The notes: generated by a model from the letters alone, not told the origin. Numbered from the stretch's first letter, positions 1 through 7,388 are shown. The stretch: 18,618 bases of DNA from Dehalococcoidia bacterium (GCA_009692985.1 SHYF01000009.1:1-18618), one strand, 5' to 3'. Translations and numbers: made by a program.

Positions 1-2
1 AG

Positions 3-215
3 TATGCATTTATGGTCTACAACGTCTGTGCCAAGATGACTATTTTCAACAATCTGGGCTATATCGACACTGGGATCGAAATCGTGCCGGTCAAAGGCTT
101 TGCCGATCACATGTCTACCGGAGTCTCATACTTCGAGCAGTTCCAGTGGGACCTCGATCGGCGGGGAATTGCAAATATTGATATCCCTGTGCTGATATTG
201 GGGATCGACAGATGA
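3..215 (+). pseudogene. C-terminal part of a possible BglII/BamHI-like type II restriction endonuclease, cut by the window edge
   Basis: The frame is open from the left edge of the window and ends at TGA 213-215, so only about 70 C-terminal residues are visible; the gene may be intact outside the window. The visible part starts YAFMVYN, has K and D/E-rich stretches, and ends DIDIPVLILGIDR. From memory this pattern (an aromatic YAFM segment, then IDTGIEIVPVK, then a terminal IPVLILGI strand) resembles the C-terminal half of BglII-family restriction enzymes (PF09195). Their catalytic D...ExQ residues would lie upstream and cannot be seen. No methyltransferase follows; a repeat and phage-like genes come next. 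The family call is from recall and is tentative. Confidence 0.4.
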
Positions 216-284
216 CGACGAGTTTTTGTGCAGAATCGTCGGTTGCACAAAAAGTACCCGCCTGAAGGGGGTTTATGTGCAAGG

Positions 285-375
285 CCGGGTATCCCCCCAG
301 ATTTATTTCTCACCCCCTTCCTGGCCAGAGCCTGTCCTTGAGCGTAGCGAAGGAAAGGGGGACAGGAGAATGGTC
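285..375. repeat. G/C-run hairpin repeat, copy A (interrupted)
   Basis: This copy contains the stretch GGGTATCCCCCCAGAT, then CCCCCTTCCTGGCCAG, then after about 22 extra bases GAAGGAAAGGGGGACAG and GGTCGG. Copy D at 14364-14389 has the same palindrome without interruption. The extra bases (AGCCTGTCCTTGAGCG and so on) resemble a short widespread repeat also found inside copy D. It fills most of the gap between positions 216 and 414, which shows no gene. Confidence 0.65.
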
Positions 376-414
376 GGAATGGGTTCTGGCAACCTGCCAG
401 GATACGCAGCATAG

Positions 415-939
415 CTAAGCCCCCCAGTTACTAGTCTGGCTAGGGCCCGGTTGGGCGGGCACGTACATGGAACGGGCACGGACGGCGTTCTTGCGACTTA
501 GTTGTGACAAACGGCGCATAAAGCCAGCCATGCGATCCTGCCCCCATACTAGATATTGCCTCCACACGTCCTCACCGCCCACATTGATGCGGTTGGTGGC
601 AAAGCTAGCCCACTCCAGGGCAGCGTAGGCTGCCGCTCCAGTAGCTACCAGGTTCTCCATGTACACCGGCAGGGTGGATGAGGATGCGTCCAGGGTGTGC
701 ATAGCACCGTAGTAAACGTTGACCCCCTGGCCGCCGGAAGGCGCGGAGCTTACCAGGATGGTCAGAGTTCCAGACCATACATTGAACCGGATGTAGCTGG
801 GCGGGAAGAGGCCAGTAGGATACTCCACGGCCTTTACAGTCACCAGGCCGGAGAGGGCGGCAAGGCTCAGGTCCCGGCTGCCGGCCGTGGTAGTAGGGGT
901 AGCCTTCATCTCCCTGGGGGATGCTACGCTCGCCTCCAC
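415..939 (-). CDS. Phage-like hypothetical protein
   Basis: The frame runs from GTG at 939 to TAG at 415-417 and gives 174 residues. An internal ATG at 909 would give 164 residues and has AGGGAG directly before it, so the start is unresolved; an in-frame TAG lies at 952-954, so the frame cannot extend upstream. The protein is soluble. Its first part is beta-like (LVTVKAVEYP, YIRFNVWSGTLTILVSS). A helical part follows with ATGAAAYAALEWASFATNR, then WRQYLVWGQDRMAGFMRRL, and a basic tail RKNAVRARSMYVP. I associate this layout with uncharacterised virion or phage-derived proteins in Chloroflexota metagenomes, but cannot name a family. It is transcribed away from the plus-strand fragment next to it. 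Codon use is normal and rich in third-position G/C. Confidence 0.6.
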   Translation of the reverse strand: MEASVASPREMKATPTTTAGSRDLSLAALSGLVTVKAVEYPTGLFPPSYIRFNVWSGTLTILVSSAPSGGQGVNVYYGAMHTLDASSSTLPVYMENLVATGAAAYAALEWASFATNRINVGGEDVWRQYLVWGQDRMAGFMRRLSQLSRKNAVRARSMYVPAQPGPSQTSNWGA

Positions 940-960
940 GCGTTTATCCTGCTACGGCTG

Positions 961-1353
961 GTGCTTACACGAGCTGCCACCCAGGGGGAATGGAGTATTG
1001 ACCTGTTTGGCTCGGGCGGACCCCAACAGCCGTGCTTAACCTCCGGGTCTGGGGTGGTCGCCTGTACTATCGCCGAGAGTACCAGCGGCTTGAGCGGCCC
1101 CCAGTATTTCAAGAATCTATCCATCAGCGACATTACTGGGGGCTTAAGGCTCAGCGGGACCGCCACCGCGGCGAGGGATGGCAACATTTCTTCGGTTGAT
1201 ACGGGTTCTTCCAATTGTGCATCGAGCGTTGCACCCGCTTCGTGTGTGGGCACGTCCTCCGCCAATGCTATCACCGGTACAACGCTACCCTCCCCGGTAG
1301 TGGTGATCACAGGGCAACAGATAGCTGTAACCGTGAATATCACGTTCTCGTAG
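961..1353 (+). pseudogene. Secreted-type Gly/Ser/Thr-rich fragment, probably the 3' end of a phage tail or surface protein
   Basis: The frame is open from well upstream to TAG 1351-1353, but protein-like sequence only begins near 943. The start is set arbitrarily at GTG 961 because no convincing ribosome binding site exists. The product is poor in charged residues and rich in G, S and T: WSIDLFGSGG, then GLRLSGTATAARDGN, then the terminal strands VVVITGQQIAVTVNITFS. It has four cysteines (in QPCL, VACT, NCAS and ASCV) that could form two disulfides. This composition suits an extracellular beta-rich domain. I see no signal peptide, which supports a truncated gene. The frame is open on the minus strand too, but that product looks like antisense. 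No firm family. Confidence 0.4.
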
Positions 1354-1424
1354 GTCCATAAGCCCATACCGGGCAACGCGAGGGCAAATCTTCCCACGTT
1401 GCACCGCGATCTAGGTGGTAACGG

Positions 1425-1835
1425 ATGCGGAGCCTAAGAATTGCCATCTTTTGCCTGGCGGCCTTTGCTTTGGTATCGCTTGGTAAAGCGACGCCCACGG
1501 TCGATGCCCAGGAACCTGAACCTGTCACCATCACCGTGAACGAGGCCGTTGGGGTGAGCGATGCCCTGGGCGTGTTCCCGCCCGTAGCCATCAACGTGAA
1601 TGAGACGGTAGGTGTTGCCGATATACTTCAGTCGCTCGCACCTCCTCCAACCGCAACACCCACGGCGACGCCAGTGCTGCATGCTACGCTTACTCCTACT
1701 GCCACTCCGGGGCTTCCACCCACACCCGCGCCTACCCCCATGCCTGGGGCAAGCTGGCCAGCGCTGGCGGCCATGGCCGGTTTACTTGCTGCTGTTTTCC
1801 TGTGGCGGTTACGGCGCCAGTACAAAGTGGGCTAG
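1425..1835 (+). CDS. Small surface protein with a duplicated VNE-VGV motif and a C-terminal membrane anchor
   Basis: ATG 1425 is preceded by AGGTGG at 1413-1418, a good ribosome binding site. The 136-residue product has four parts. Residues 1-28 look like a signal peptide (MRSLR, a hydrophobic core, probable cleavage after VDA). Residues 34-73 are two copies of a roughly 20-residue unit with the core I-x-VNE-x-VGV-x-D (ITVNEAVGVSD and INVNETVGVAD). Residues 74-109 are a Pro/Thr/Ala-rich stalk. Residues 111-128 are a hydrophobic helix followed by RLRRQ, so the C-terminus should face the cytoplasm. The unit resembles repeats seen in large Chloroflexota and archaeal cell-surface proteins, but here there are only two. 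Function unknown; a stalked envelope protein fits. Confidence 0.7.
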   Translation: MRSLRIAIFCLAAFALVSLGKATPTVDAQEPEPVTITVNEAVGVSDALGVFPPVAINVNETVGVADILQSLAPPPTATPTATPVLHATLTPTATPGLPPTPAPTPMPGASWPALAAMAGLLAAVFLWRLRRQYKVG

Positions 1836-1848
1836 GCGCTTGCGCCAT

Positions 1849-1975
1849 GTCATTCTGAGGGAGTTCCCCTCAGGCGGACGACCGAAGAATCTGGATCGCC
1901 TGCAACTACCAAGGAGTTAAGCCAAGACGTATGCCTCCAAAGGCAAGCAAGATTCTTCGCTTCACTCAGAATGAC
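1849..1975. repeat. Inverted repeat of the GTCATTCTGAG / CGAAGAATCT type
   Basis: GTCATTCTGAG at 1849-1859 and CGAAGAATCT at 1883-1892 are matched in reverse by AGATTCTTCG at 1950-1959 and CTCAGAATGAC at 1965-1975. This gives long arms around a unique centre. Elements with this consensus are common between genes in many bacterial genomes. With the next repeat it fills most of the 317-bp gene-free gap 1836-2152; nothing coding is seen there. Confidence 0.7.
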
Positions 1976-2013
1976 AGCGGAGAGGGCGCTCAGGATGACA
2001 ACAAAACAACACT

Positions 2014-2050
2014 CCCGCTCATCCTGCGCTTGTCGAAGGAAATGAGCGGG
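2014..2050. repeat. CCCGCTCAT / ATGAGCGGG inverted repeat
   Basis: A perfect 9-bp stem (2014-2022 with 2042-2050) encloses a 19-base loop that contains CTTGTCGAAGG. The same arms recur at 15777-15833. It lies upstream of the first MFS gene and may be transcribed as a hairpin. Confidence 0.6.
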
Positions 2051-2152
2051 CTATGAAGCGGCTGCGCTAAAGGGGCGATGCCGTGTACAATAACATTTCC
2101 ATGATTTTCGCCGCAACTCCCGCACCTATCGTCCCACGTATGTAATGCCCCT

Positions 2153-3400
2153 GTGACTACTCCCGTAATCAGTGCCGCTGCGGTAGAGCGCCAGCCACGC
2201 TATGCGTGGGTGGTGATGGGCGTGCTATGGGGCATGGACCTGATGGCCACCATGGTGTTCTTCTCCATAGGCATCCTGCTGCCCATCTGGAAGTCCGACC
2301 TTGGGGTAACGCCTGTGCAGGCGGGGCTGCTGGGATCGGTGGGGTTCATGGGGTTCGGTCTATTCGCACTGCCGGCGGCGATATGGCTGACCACATACAA
2401 CCCACGGCGGATTACGCTGGCGTGCGCCATCGGAATGGCCATTATGGCTGTGCTACTGTCGTTTGCCACCACGGTGGCGCTGCTGCTGGTATGCCTCTTG
2501 GGCTTCGTTGTGCTGTCAGTGAGCAGGCTGCAGATGCAGGTGCTGTTCATCCAGCAGTGGTTCGTGCCCAAGATGTATTCCACCATCAACAGCGTGGACT
2601 TTGGGGCCAGGGCTGCGGGCCAGATGGTGTGCCTGGCGATAACGCCGGCACTGGTGGCGCTGCTGGGTGGGTGGAAGCCGTACTACTTGGTGGTGGCCGT
2701 GGGAATGGCGGCCTTTGCTGCTGCGTGGATAGTGCTGGGACGAGAACGCCACCCTCACGCCAGGGGCAGAGACGGAGCTTTACCGATGGAGAACCCCGCG
2801 CTAGTGCTGCGGAGGTGGAAGGTGCTGTGGGTGATGGCGTCGTCGCAGATAGGCACGGCGGTGGCCTTCGGCTCGTTCATCAGCTTCTTTCCTAGCTACG
2901 CCATAGAGCGACACGGCATATCCCTGACAACCATCGGGCTGCTGATGTCGCTGTTCCCCGTGGGAGGCGTCGTGGGGTCGCTGGTATCGGGGCCGCTGTC
3001 GCAGGCGCTGGGGCGGAGGAAGCCGTTCGTGTGGGGGCCGGGGTTGGTGCTTCCCATCGTATTCACGATGCTGCTACACGTGGACTATTTACCAGTGATA
3101 GGGCTGCTGCTGATGGTGGCGGGCTTCAGCGTCATGGTGGTGGCCCCGGTGCTGTTCACCATGCCGCTAGACATGGGCCTCAAACCACGGGAGGTGGCAG
3201 TAGCATTTGGACTGATGCGCACGTTGTTCCCAGTGGGTGCCACTGTGGGGCCAATCTTCGTCGGATTGATGCTACAGGCTACTGGCTCCCTTTACCTGGG
3301 CCTAAGCATAGTAGCGCCGTTGTCCATCTCCCTATTCTTCGGTGGAATGAGATTGCCAGAGACCGGACCCAAGGGACAAAGACAGAGCAGCCTAGAGTAG
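2153..3400 (+). CDS. MFS transporter
   Basis: The 415-residue protein starts at GTG 2153, the only start giving a short hydrophilic N-terminus before the first membrane helix; no clear ribosome binding site is seen. It has about 12 hydrophobic helices in two halves of six, separated by a hydrophilic loop near residues 196-218 (RERHPHARGRDG). The loop after helix 2 (TYNPRRITL) and the loop after helix 8 (SQALGRRKP) carry the basic residues usual for this superfamily. Length and layout match major facilitator proteins of the small-molecule or anion type. The substrate cannot be read from the sequence. The two SDR genes follow after 145 bp containing a palindrome and a possible separate promoter, so a shared pathway is possible but not shown. 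Candidate substrates are organic acids. Confidence 0.85.
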   Translation: MTTPVISAAAVERQPRYAWVVMGVLWGMDLMATMVFFSIGILLPIWKSDLGVTPVQAGLLGSVGFMGFGLFALPAAIWLTTYNPRRITLACAIGMAIMAVLLSFATTVALLLVCLLGFVVLSVSRLQMQVLFIQQWFVPKMYSTINSVDFGARAAGQMVCLAITPALVALLGGWKPYYLVVAVGMAAFAAAWIVLGRERHPHARGRDGALPMENPALVLRRWKVLWVMASSQIGTAVAFGSFISFFPSYAIERHGISLTTIGLLMSLFPVGGVVGSLVSGPLSQALGRRKPFVWGPGLVLPIVFTMLLHVDYLPVIGLLLMVAGFSVMVVAPVLFTMPLDMGLKPREVAVAFGLMRTLFPVGATVGPIFVGLMLQATGSLYLGLSIVAPLSISLFFGGMRLPETGPKGQRQSSLE

Positions 3401-3412
3401 CAATCCCGCTCA

Positions 3413-3446
3413 CCGTTCGATGGTTCGACAGGCTCACCGCGAACGG
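3413..3446. repeat. CCGTTCG / CGAACGG hairpin repeat
   Basis: A 7-bp perfect stem (3413-3419 with 3440-3446) encloses GGTTCGACAGGCTCACC. This is the common bacterial intergenic motif with TTCGACAGGCTCA in its loop. It follows the MFS stop codon by 12 bp and could end transcription, although no T-run follows. Confidence 0.6.
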
Positions 3447-3459
3447 ACTTTGATTTTGT

Positions 3460-3494
3460 TTGACCTAGCCTAGCTATAGATTGTTGTGTATAAT
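3460..3494 (+). promoter_or_regulatory. Possible sigma-70 promoter for the SDR pair
   Basis: A perfect -10 hexamer TATAAT lies at 3489-3494, 51 bp before the first SDR start. The best -35 candidate, TTGACC at 3460-3465, is 23 bp away, too far for a normal promoter. It may be weak or activator-dependent. Confidence 0.3.
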
Positions 3495-3545
3495 CGTGGC
3501 GTAGAAGCCGACCAAAAAGCAGCGCCCAAGCGATGGAGGTATTGA

Positions 3546-4421
3546 ATGGGCAGTCGTCTGGCAGGCAAAGTGGCCTTGGTATCCGGCGGCGGCCGTGGCA
3601 TTGGCCGGGCTGTGGCGCTGCTTCTGGCGGAGGAGAAGGCGTCGGTGGTGGTCAACGACCTGGGCTGCGAGGTGGACGGCACAGGTTCCAGCAGGGAGCC
3701 GTCGGATAGCGTGGTGGCGGAGATCGCAGGCAGAGGCGGCAAGGCGGTGGCTAGCTACCAGGACGCCTCAACCATGGCCGGCGGCGAGGCGATGGTACAG
3801 AAGGCTGTGGAGGCATACGGACGACTGGACATTCTGGTGAACAGCACGGGGGTGCGCCAGGACAGGATGATATTCCAGATGATGCCCGAGGAGTGGGATG
3901 CTGTCATACGCAACACACTGAAAGCAGCCTTCATCACCACCAGGTACGCTTGCGCCGTGATGCGGCAACAGCGCAGTGGACGCATCGTGAACCTGACAGG
4001 CGACGCAGGCCTGGGAGCTATAGGGATGTCTAACCAGGCCGCCGCTGCCGAGGGTGTCATCGGCCTGACACGGACGGTGGCTCGCGACATGGGAAGGTAC
4101 AATGTCACGTGCAACGCTGTATCGGCCACGGCAAGGACGCGACTGTTCCCATCAATGGTGGAACAAGCGGAGATGGGTGCGCGGTACGCCCCCGGCGACG
4201 CCGACAGCGTGGCTCCCCTGGTGGTCTATCTGTGCACCGGTGGAGCGCCCAATGCCAACGGCTACGTCTTCGGCGTGCGCGGCGGTGACATCTACGTTTA
4301 CACCAATCCAGAGATAGGGCGCAGCATCTTTAAGCGCGACCTGTTTACATTGGACGAGCTGGAGGACCTTGTGCCTAGGACTATATCCAAAGGAATGCGG
4401 AACACATGGGCAACAGGCTGA
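3546..4421 (+). CDS. SDR-family protein of the MFE-2 type, probably catalytically inactive
   Basis: ATG 3546 is preceded by GGAGGT at 3535-3540. The 291-residue product has an SDR Rossmann fold. It keeps the glycine-rich motif SGGGRGIG (13-20) and VVNDLG (35-40), so it may still bind NAD(P). The NNAG region is NSTG (99-102). Aligned without gaps to its neighbour at 4406, the Ser-Tyr-Lys catalytic residues are replaced by T151, Q164 and A168, and the fourth catalytic site (His in MFE-2) is T124. It should therefore not catalyse the usual dehydrogenase reaction. Its C-terminal FTLDELEDLVP matches the neighbour's WTLDELDVLMP. It overlaps the next gene by 16 bp, so the two are co-translated. By analogy with BbsCD, where one SDR subunit is inactive, it is probably a structural or regulatory partner. 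Confidence 0.88.
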   Translation: MGSRLAGKVALVSGGGRGIGRAVALLLAEEKASVVVNDLGCEVDGTGSSREPSDSVVAEIAGRGGKAVASYQDASTMAGGEAMVQKAVEAYGRLDILVNSTGVRQDRMIFQMMPEEWDAVIRNTLKAAFITTRYACAVMRQQRSGRIVNLTGDAGLGAIGMSNQAAAAEGVIGLTRTVARDMGRYNVTCNAVSATARTRLFPSMVEQAEMGARYAPGDADSVAPLVVYLCTGGAPNANGYVFGVRGGDIYVYTNPEIGRSIFKRDLFTLDELEDLVPRTISKGMRNTWATG

Positions 4422-5344
4422 AGGGACGGGTGGCCCTGGTAACCGGCGGTGGCGGCGGCATTGGCCGCGGAGTCTGCCAGCGGCTGGCCGCTGAAGGCTG
4501 CTCCATCGTGGTCAACGACCTGGGCGGCACAGTGACTGGCTCCGGCGCATCCCAGAGTCCTGCTGACACCGCTGTGGCGGATATCAAGGCCCGGGGCGGC
4601 GCTGCCATTGCAAACTACGACTCCGTTTCCACCTACGACGGTGCGGCAAAGATGGTTCAGGCTGCCGTGGACCAGTATGGCCGGTTGGACATCCTATGCC
4701 ACGCCGCCGGTATTCTCAGAGACCGCATGGTGTTCAACATGGCAGAGGAGGAGTGGGACAGCGTGCTACGGGTACACCTGTACGGTGCCTTCAACGTGGT
4801 ACGCCACGCCGTTCCACACATGATCAAGCAGAGGTATGGCAGGATAGTAATCTTCTCCTCTGTATCGGCCCTGGGGAATGTGGGCCAGAGCAACTACACT
4901 TCGGCCAAGGCTGGCCAAATCGGCTTTGGCACGGCTCTGGCCAGGGAGGTGGCTCCTTATGGCATAACAGTAAACATGGTTCTCCCCGGCGGCGACACAC
5001 GCATGACAGTGGGCATGCCTGAATCCTCCGATGCGTACAAGGCTCAATGGGGAACTCCTTCCCCTCAGGTAGTTGAAGACCTGAGGAACCCGGAGCGGAA
5101 CGCCCCCAAGATTGTGTATCTTTGTACCGAAGCAGCCAGCAACATAACTGGGCAGGTCATCAGCACCTTTGGGTTGTCCATGAGCCTTTATTCGCCACGC
5201 CGCGTCTCGCGGGTCATCCACAAGGACGGCCCTTGGACCCTGGACGAGCTGGATGTGCTGATGCCCAACTCTCTGACCGAGGGCCTTGTGAACCCGGCGG
5301 CGCCACCTAAGGGGCAGGCGGCCCAGCCTCTGGCGGCTCCCTAG
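4406..5344 (+). CDS. SDR dehydrogenase of the MFE-2/HSD17B4 type, probably (3R)-hydroxyacyl-CoA dehydrogenase
   Basis: ATG 4406 lies inside the end of the previous gene; GGAATG upstream is only a weak ribosome binding site, so coupling is likely. The 312-residue protein has TGGGGGIG (13-20) for NAD(P), VVNDLGG (35-41), and intact catalytic residues S151, Y164 and K168 in SSVSALG and SNYTSAK. The segment RVHLYGAF (122-129) carries His124 where most SDRs have Asn. As I recall it, the SDR domain of peroxisomal MFE-2 has the same His in RVHLRGSF and also shares ILRDR and VVNDLGG. This suggests oxidation of (3R)-hydroxyacyl-CoA or a similar hydroxy thioester. The Pro/Ala-rich tail (298-312) is extra. 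The TAG stop touches a degenerate repeat start (TAGCAGGC). The CoA substrate is inferred. Confidence 0.9.
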   Translation: MGNRLKGRVALVTGGGGGIGRGVCQRLAAEGCSIVVNDLGGTVTGSGASQSPADTAVADIKARGGAAIANYDSVSTYDGAAKMVQAAVDQYGRLDILCHAAGILRDRMVFNMAEEEWDSVLRVHLYGAFNVVRHAVPHMIKQRYGRIVIFSSVSALGNVGQSNYTSAKAGQIGFGTALAREVAPYGITVNMVLPGGDTRMTVGMPESSDAYKAQWGTPSPQVVEDLRNPERNAPKIVYLCTEAASNITGQVISTFGLSMSLYSPRRVSRVIHKDGPWTLDELDVLMPNSLTEGLVNPAAPPKGQAAQPLAAP

Positions 5345-5407
5345 CAGGCCACTGAAAAATGGAAGTTCAGAGAGTTGATGCCATTTCGTCGTGTCTTATA
5401 GAATTGT

Positions 5408-5476
5408 AACGATTATAGTCATGGACCATTGCTATTTGAGCTATTGACAGAGCAATTGTCCATGACTATAATTGTT
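5408..5476. repeat. 26-bp inverted repeat enclosing a promoter
   Basis: The left arm 5408-5433 and right arm 5451-5476 match at 24 of 26 positions; one of the two differences still gives a G-T pair. The loop is 17 bases (5434-5450). In a transcript coming from the SDR genes this would form a very stable hairpin followed by a weak T-rich stretch, so it may act as a terminator. As DNA it could be a palindromic operator. It is more AT-rich than its surroundings. No second copy is seen in the window. Confidence 0.85.
5444..5472 (+). promoter_or_regulatory. Consensus sigma-70 promoter for the ABC transporter
   Basis: TTGACA at 5444-5449 and TATAAT at 5467-5472 are separated by exactly 17 bp, a perfect match to the consensus. 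The -35 lies in the loop of the inverted repeat and the -10 in its right arm. Transcription should start near 5479, leaving a leader of about 90 bases before ATG 5568. Confidence 0.85.
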
Positions 5477-5567
5477 ATTTATCTATTGTGGAAATCGGGT
5501 CGGTGTCTGTCCAGTGTTCTTGCTCTTCTTCCAGCAATCAGGCGTCGGCACCAATTAGGAGAATGTT

Positions 5568-7367
5568 ATGAAAAAGTTTCCATTCCACAGGTATAGACCA
5601 TACTGGTTAGCATCCATCCTAGTTCCCGTCCTGCTCTTCGTTCTGGCCTGCGGCCCGGGCGAATCACCAACGCCAACGCCCTTGGCCACGGCCACTTCAG
5701 TTCCAGCGGCAACCCCCACCTCGGCGCCCCTTGCAACTGCCACGCTTACAAGTCCAGGCCCCGTGGCGACCCCAACGCCTACGTCAGTGGCTGCGCCTAT
5801 CCCAACCCCCACGCCCGGCGAGCAGCCCAAGCGGGGAGGCACCCTTAACTTAGTAGAAGGTGCTACTCCTGCGCATTTCGACGCCTATTTGGGATACAGC
5901 CCTGGCTTCCAGGCATTCCTAGGCAAGCAGTACAGTAACCTTTTCATAAATTACGTTGGCGAAAAGGTTGATTGTGAGATTTGCTCCGAGGCCGGCTGGC
6001 GTCTGGAAGACGGCGGCAAGACAATGGTCTTCAACATCAAGCCCGGCATCAAGTTCAATACGGGCAAGGAGCTCACATCCGCCGACGTGGCCTACTCCAT
6101 CAACATGATGATGGGCAACATAGACGGCATCGTCTCTGCCCGCGTCGGCTGGGTCAAGGAGTACATAAGCTCCATCGAGACCCCCGGCGCGTACGAGCTG
6201 CGCATCAAGCTGGTACGCCCGTCTGCGGTAGTGCCAAAGCTACTCTCCACCAGCTTCGCTATCATAGTCCCACAAGGGACAACAAGGGATGATTTCAAGA
6301 GTGGCGTTACTCCTAAGGGGTCAGGCCCCTTTATCCTCAAGCAGTTCATAGCCGACGCCAGCCTGACATTGGAGCGGAACCCCAACTATTTCAAGCCGGG
6401 CCTGCCTTACCTGGACAAGGTCGTGTGGACGATAGCCGCAGATACCAACACCCAGTGGGCTGCTTTTTACACCCACAAACAGGAATACAAGTTCCAGATG
6501 GAAGAGCCAGTGGACCAGTACCTGGCCCAGCTATTCAAGCTGCGGGATGATGGGAAAATCAAGTACATTTCAATTCCCGGCGTAGCTGGGTACTTTGGAG
6601 TGTGGATGGTGGGTTCCAAGCCGCCATTCAACGACTTGCGCGTGCGACAGGCTGTCAACCTGGGTGTAGACCGGGTGGCGTTTGGACAGGGCACCTTCGG
6701 AGATCGTGCCGTGCCACAGCTTTTGATGTTCCTATCCGGAGAGGATTATGGCACACCCGCTGACAAGATTTGGAACGTGGTGCCCGGATGGGGCACCGGT
6801 GCCAAGAAGCAGCAGGAGCTAGAGCAGGCTAAAAAGCTGCTGGCGGATGCCGGGTTCCCCAACGGCATGGACATTGCCCAGTTCTCCAGCACTGCCACTA
6901 ACGTTGGTTACGCCGCTGGGTCCCAACTCCTTCAGTCCCAGCTAAAGCAGGTTGGGATCCGTACCACATTGGATATAGCCAAGACCGGCGGGACGGACTT
7001 TGCCAACCGCCTCGCCGCTCTAGATTATCTAATCCAGAATTATATTTTCTACAGGATAACCGGCGACCCGGACGAAGCATTAGGCCAATATATGATCACC
7101 GGTGCATCCCGCAACGCGACAGGCTACAGCAATAAGGCTGTGGACAAGCTGTACACGCTGATGTCCAGTGAAACAGACCCTGTCAAACGGAAGCAGCTGT
7201 TCTTCCAGGCCCAGGACATAATCTTGAATGACTTGTGGTATGCGCCTGCGCAAAACCATAACGGTTACATCACCTTCTGGCCGAACCTCGGCGGTATAGA
7301 CCAGATAGGGCTCAGCCCGGCTTTCGGCAGCGGCACTGCGCGGGGTGACCGGCTCTGGTTCAAATAA
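5568..7367 (+). CDS. ABC transporter substrate-binding lipoprotein, family 5 (peptide/nickel type)
   Basis: ATG 5568 has AGGAGA at 5557-5562, a strong ribosome binding site. The 599-residue protein has a signal peptide ending in the lipobox VLAC, with Cys28 as the lipidated residue. Residues 29-84 are a long linker rich in Thr, Pro and Ala (PTPTPLATATS), typical of Chloroflexota lipoproteins, which have no outer membrane to hold them. From about residue 87 (KRGGTLNL) to the end it is an SBP_bac_5 domain: KPGIKFNTGKELTSADVAYS, then RNPNYFKPGLPYLDKV, then VRQAVNLGVDR, all standard positions. It should capture peptides, opines or similar solutes outside the cell and deliver them to the permeases encoded at 7527 and 8526. 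The ligand cannot be told from sequence. Confidence 0.93.
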   Translation: MKKFPFHRYRPYWLASILVPVLLFVLACGPGESPTPTPLATATSVPAATPTSAPLATATLTSPGPVATPTPTSVAAPIPTPTPGEQPKRGGTLNLVEGATPAHFDAYLGYSPGFQAFLGKQYSNLFINYVGEKVDCEICSEAGWRLEDGGKTMVFNIKPGIKFNTGKELTSADVAYSINMMMGNIDGIVSARVGWVKEYISSIETPGAYELRIKLVRPSAVVPKLLSTSFAIIVPQGTTRDDFKSGVTPKGSGPFILKQFIADASLTLERNPNYFKPGLPYLDKVVWTIAADTNTQWAAFYTHKQEYKFQMEEPVDQYLAQLFKLRDDGKIKYISIPGVAGYFGVWMVGSKPPFNDLRVRQAVNLGVDRVAFGQGTFGDRAVPQLLMFLSGEDYGTPADKIWNVVPGWGTGAKKQQELEQAKKLLADAGFPNGMDIAQFSSTATNVGYAAGSQLLQSQLKQVGIRTTLDIAKTGGTDFANRLAALDYLIQNYIFYRITGDPDEALGQYMITGASRNATGYSNKAVDKLYTLMSSETDPVKRKQLFFQAQDIILNDLWYAPAQNHNGYITFWPNLGGIDQIGLSPAFGSGTARGDRLWFK

Positions 7368-7388
7368 GCACCGACAGGCGTTAAGTTA

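Noticed and set aside
924..1397. Minus-strand 157-codon frame opposite the secreted-type fragment
   Set aside because: Its residue composition looks like antisense of the plus frame, and it overlaps both neighbours.
3466..3479. 14-base match TAGCCTAGCTATAG also at 13989-14002
   Set aside because: A match of this length is expected about once by chance in a window of this size; contexts differ.
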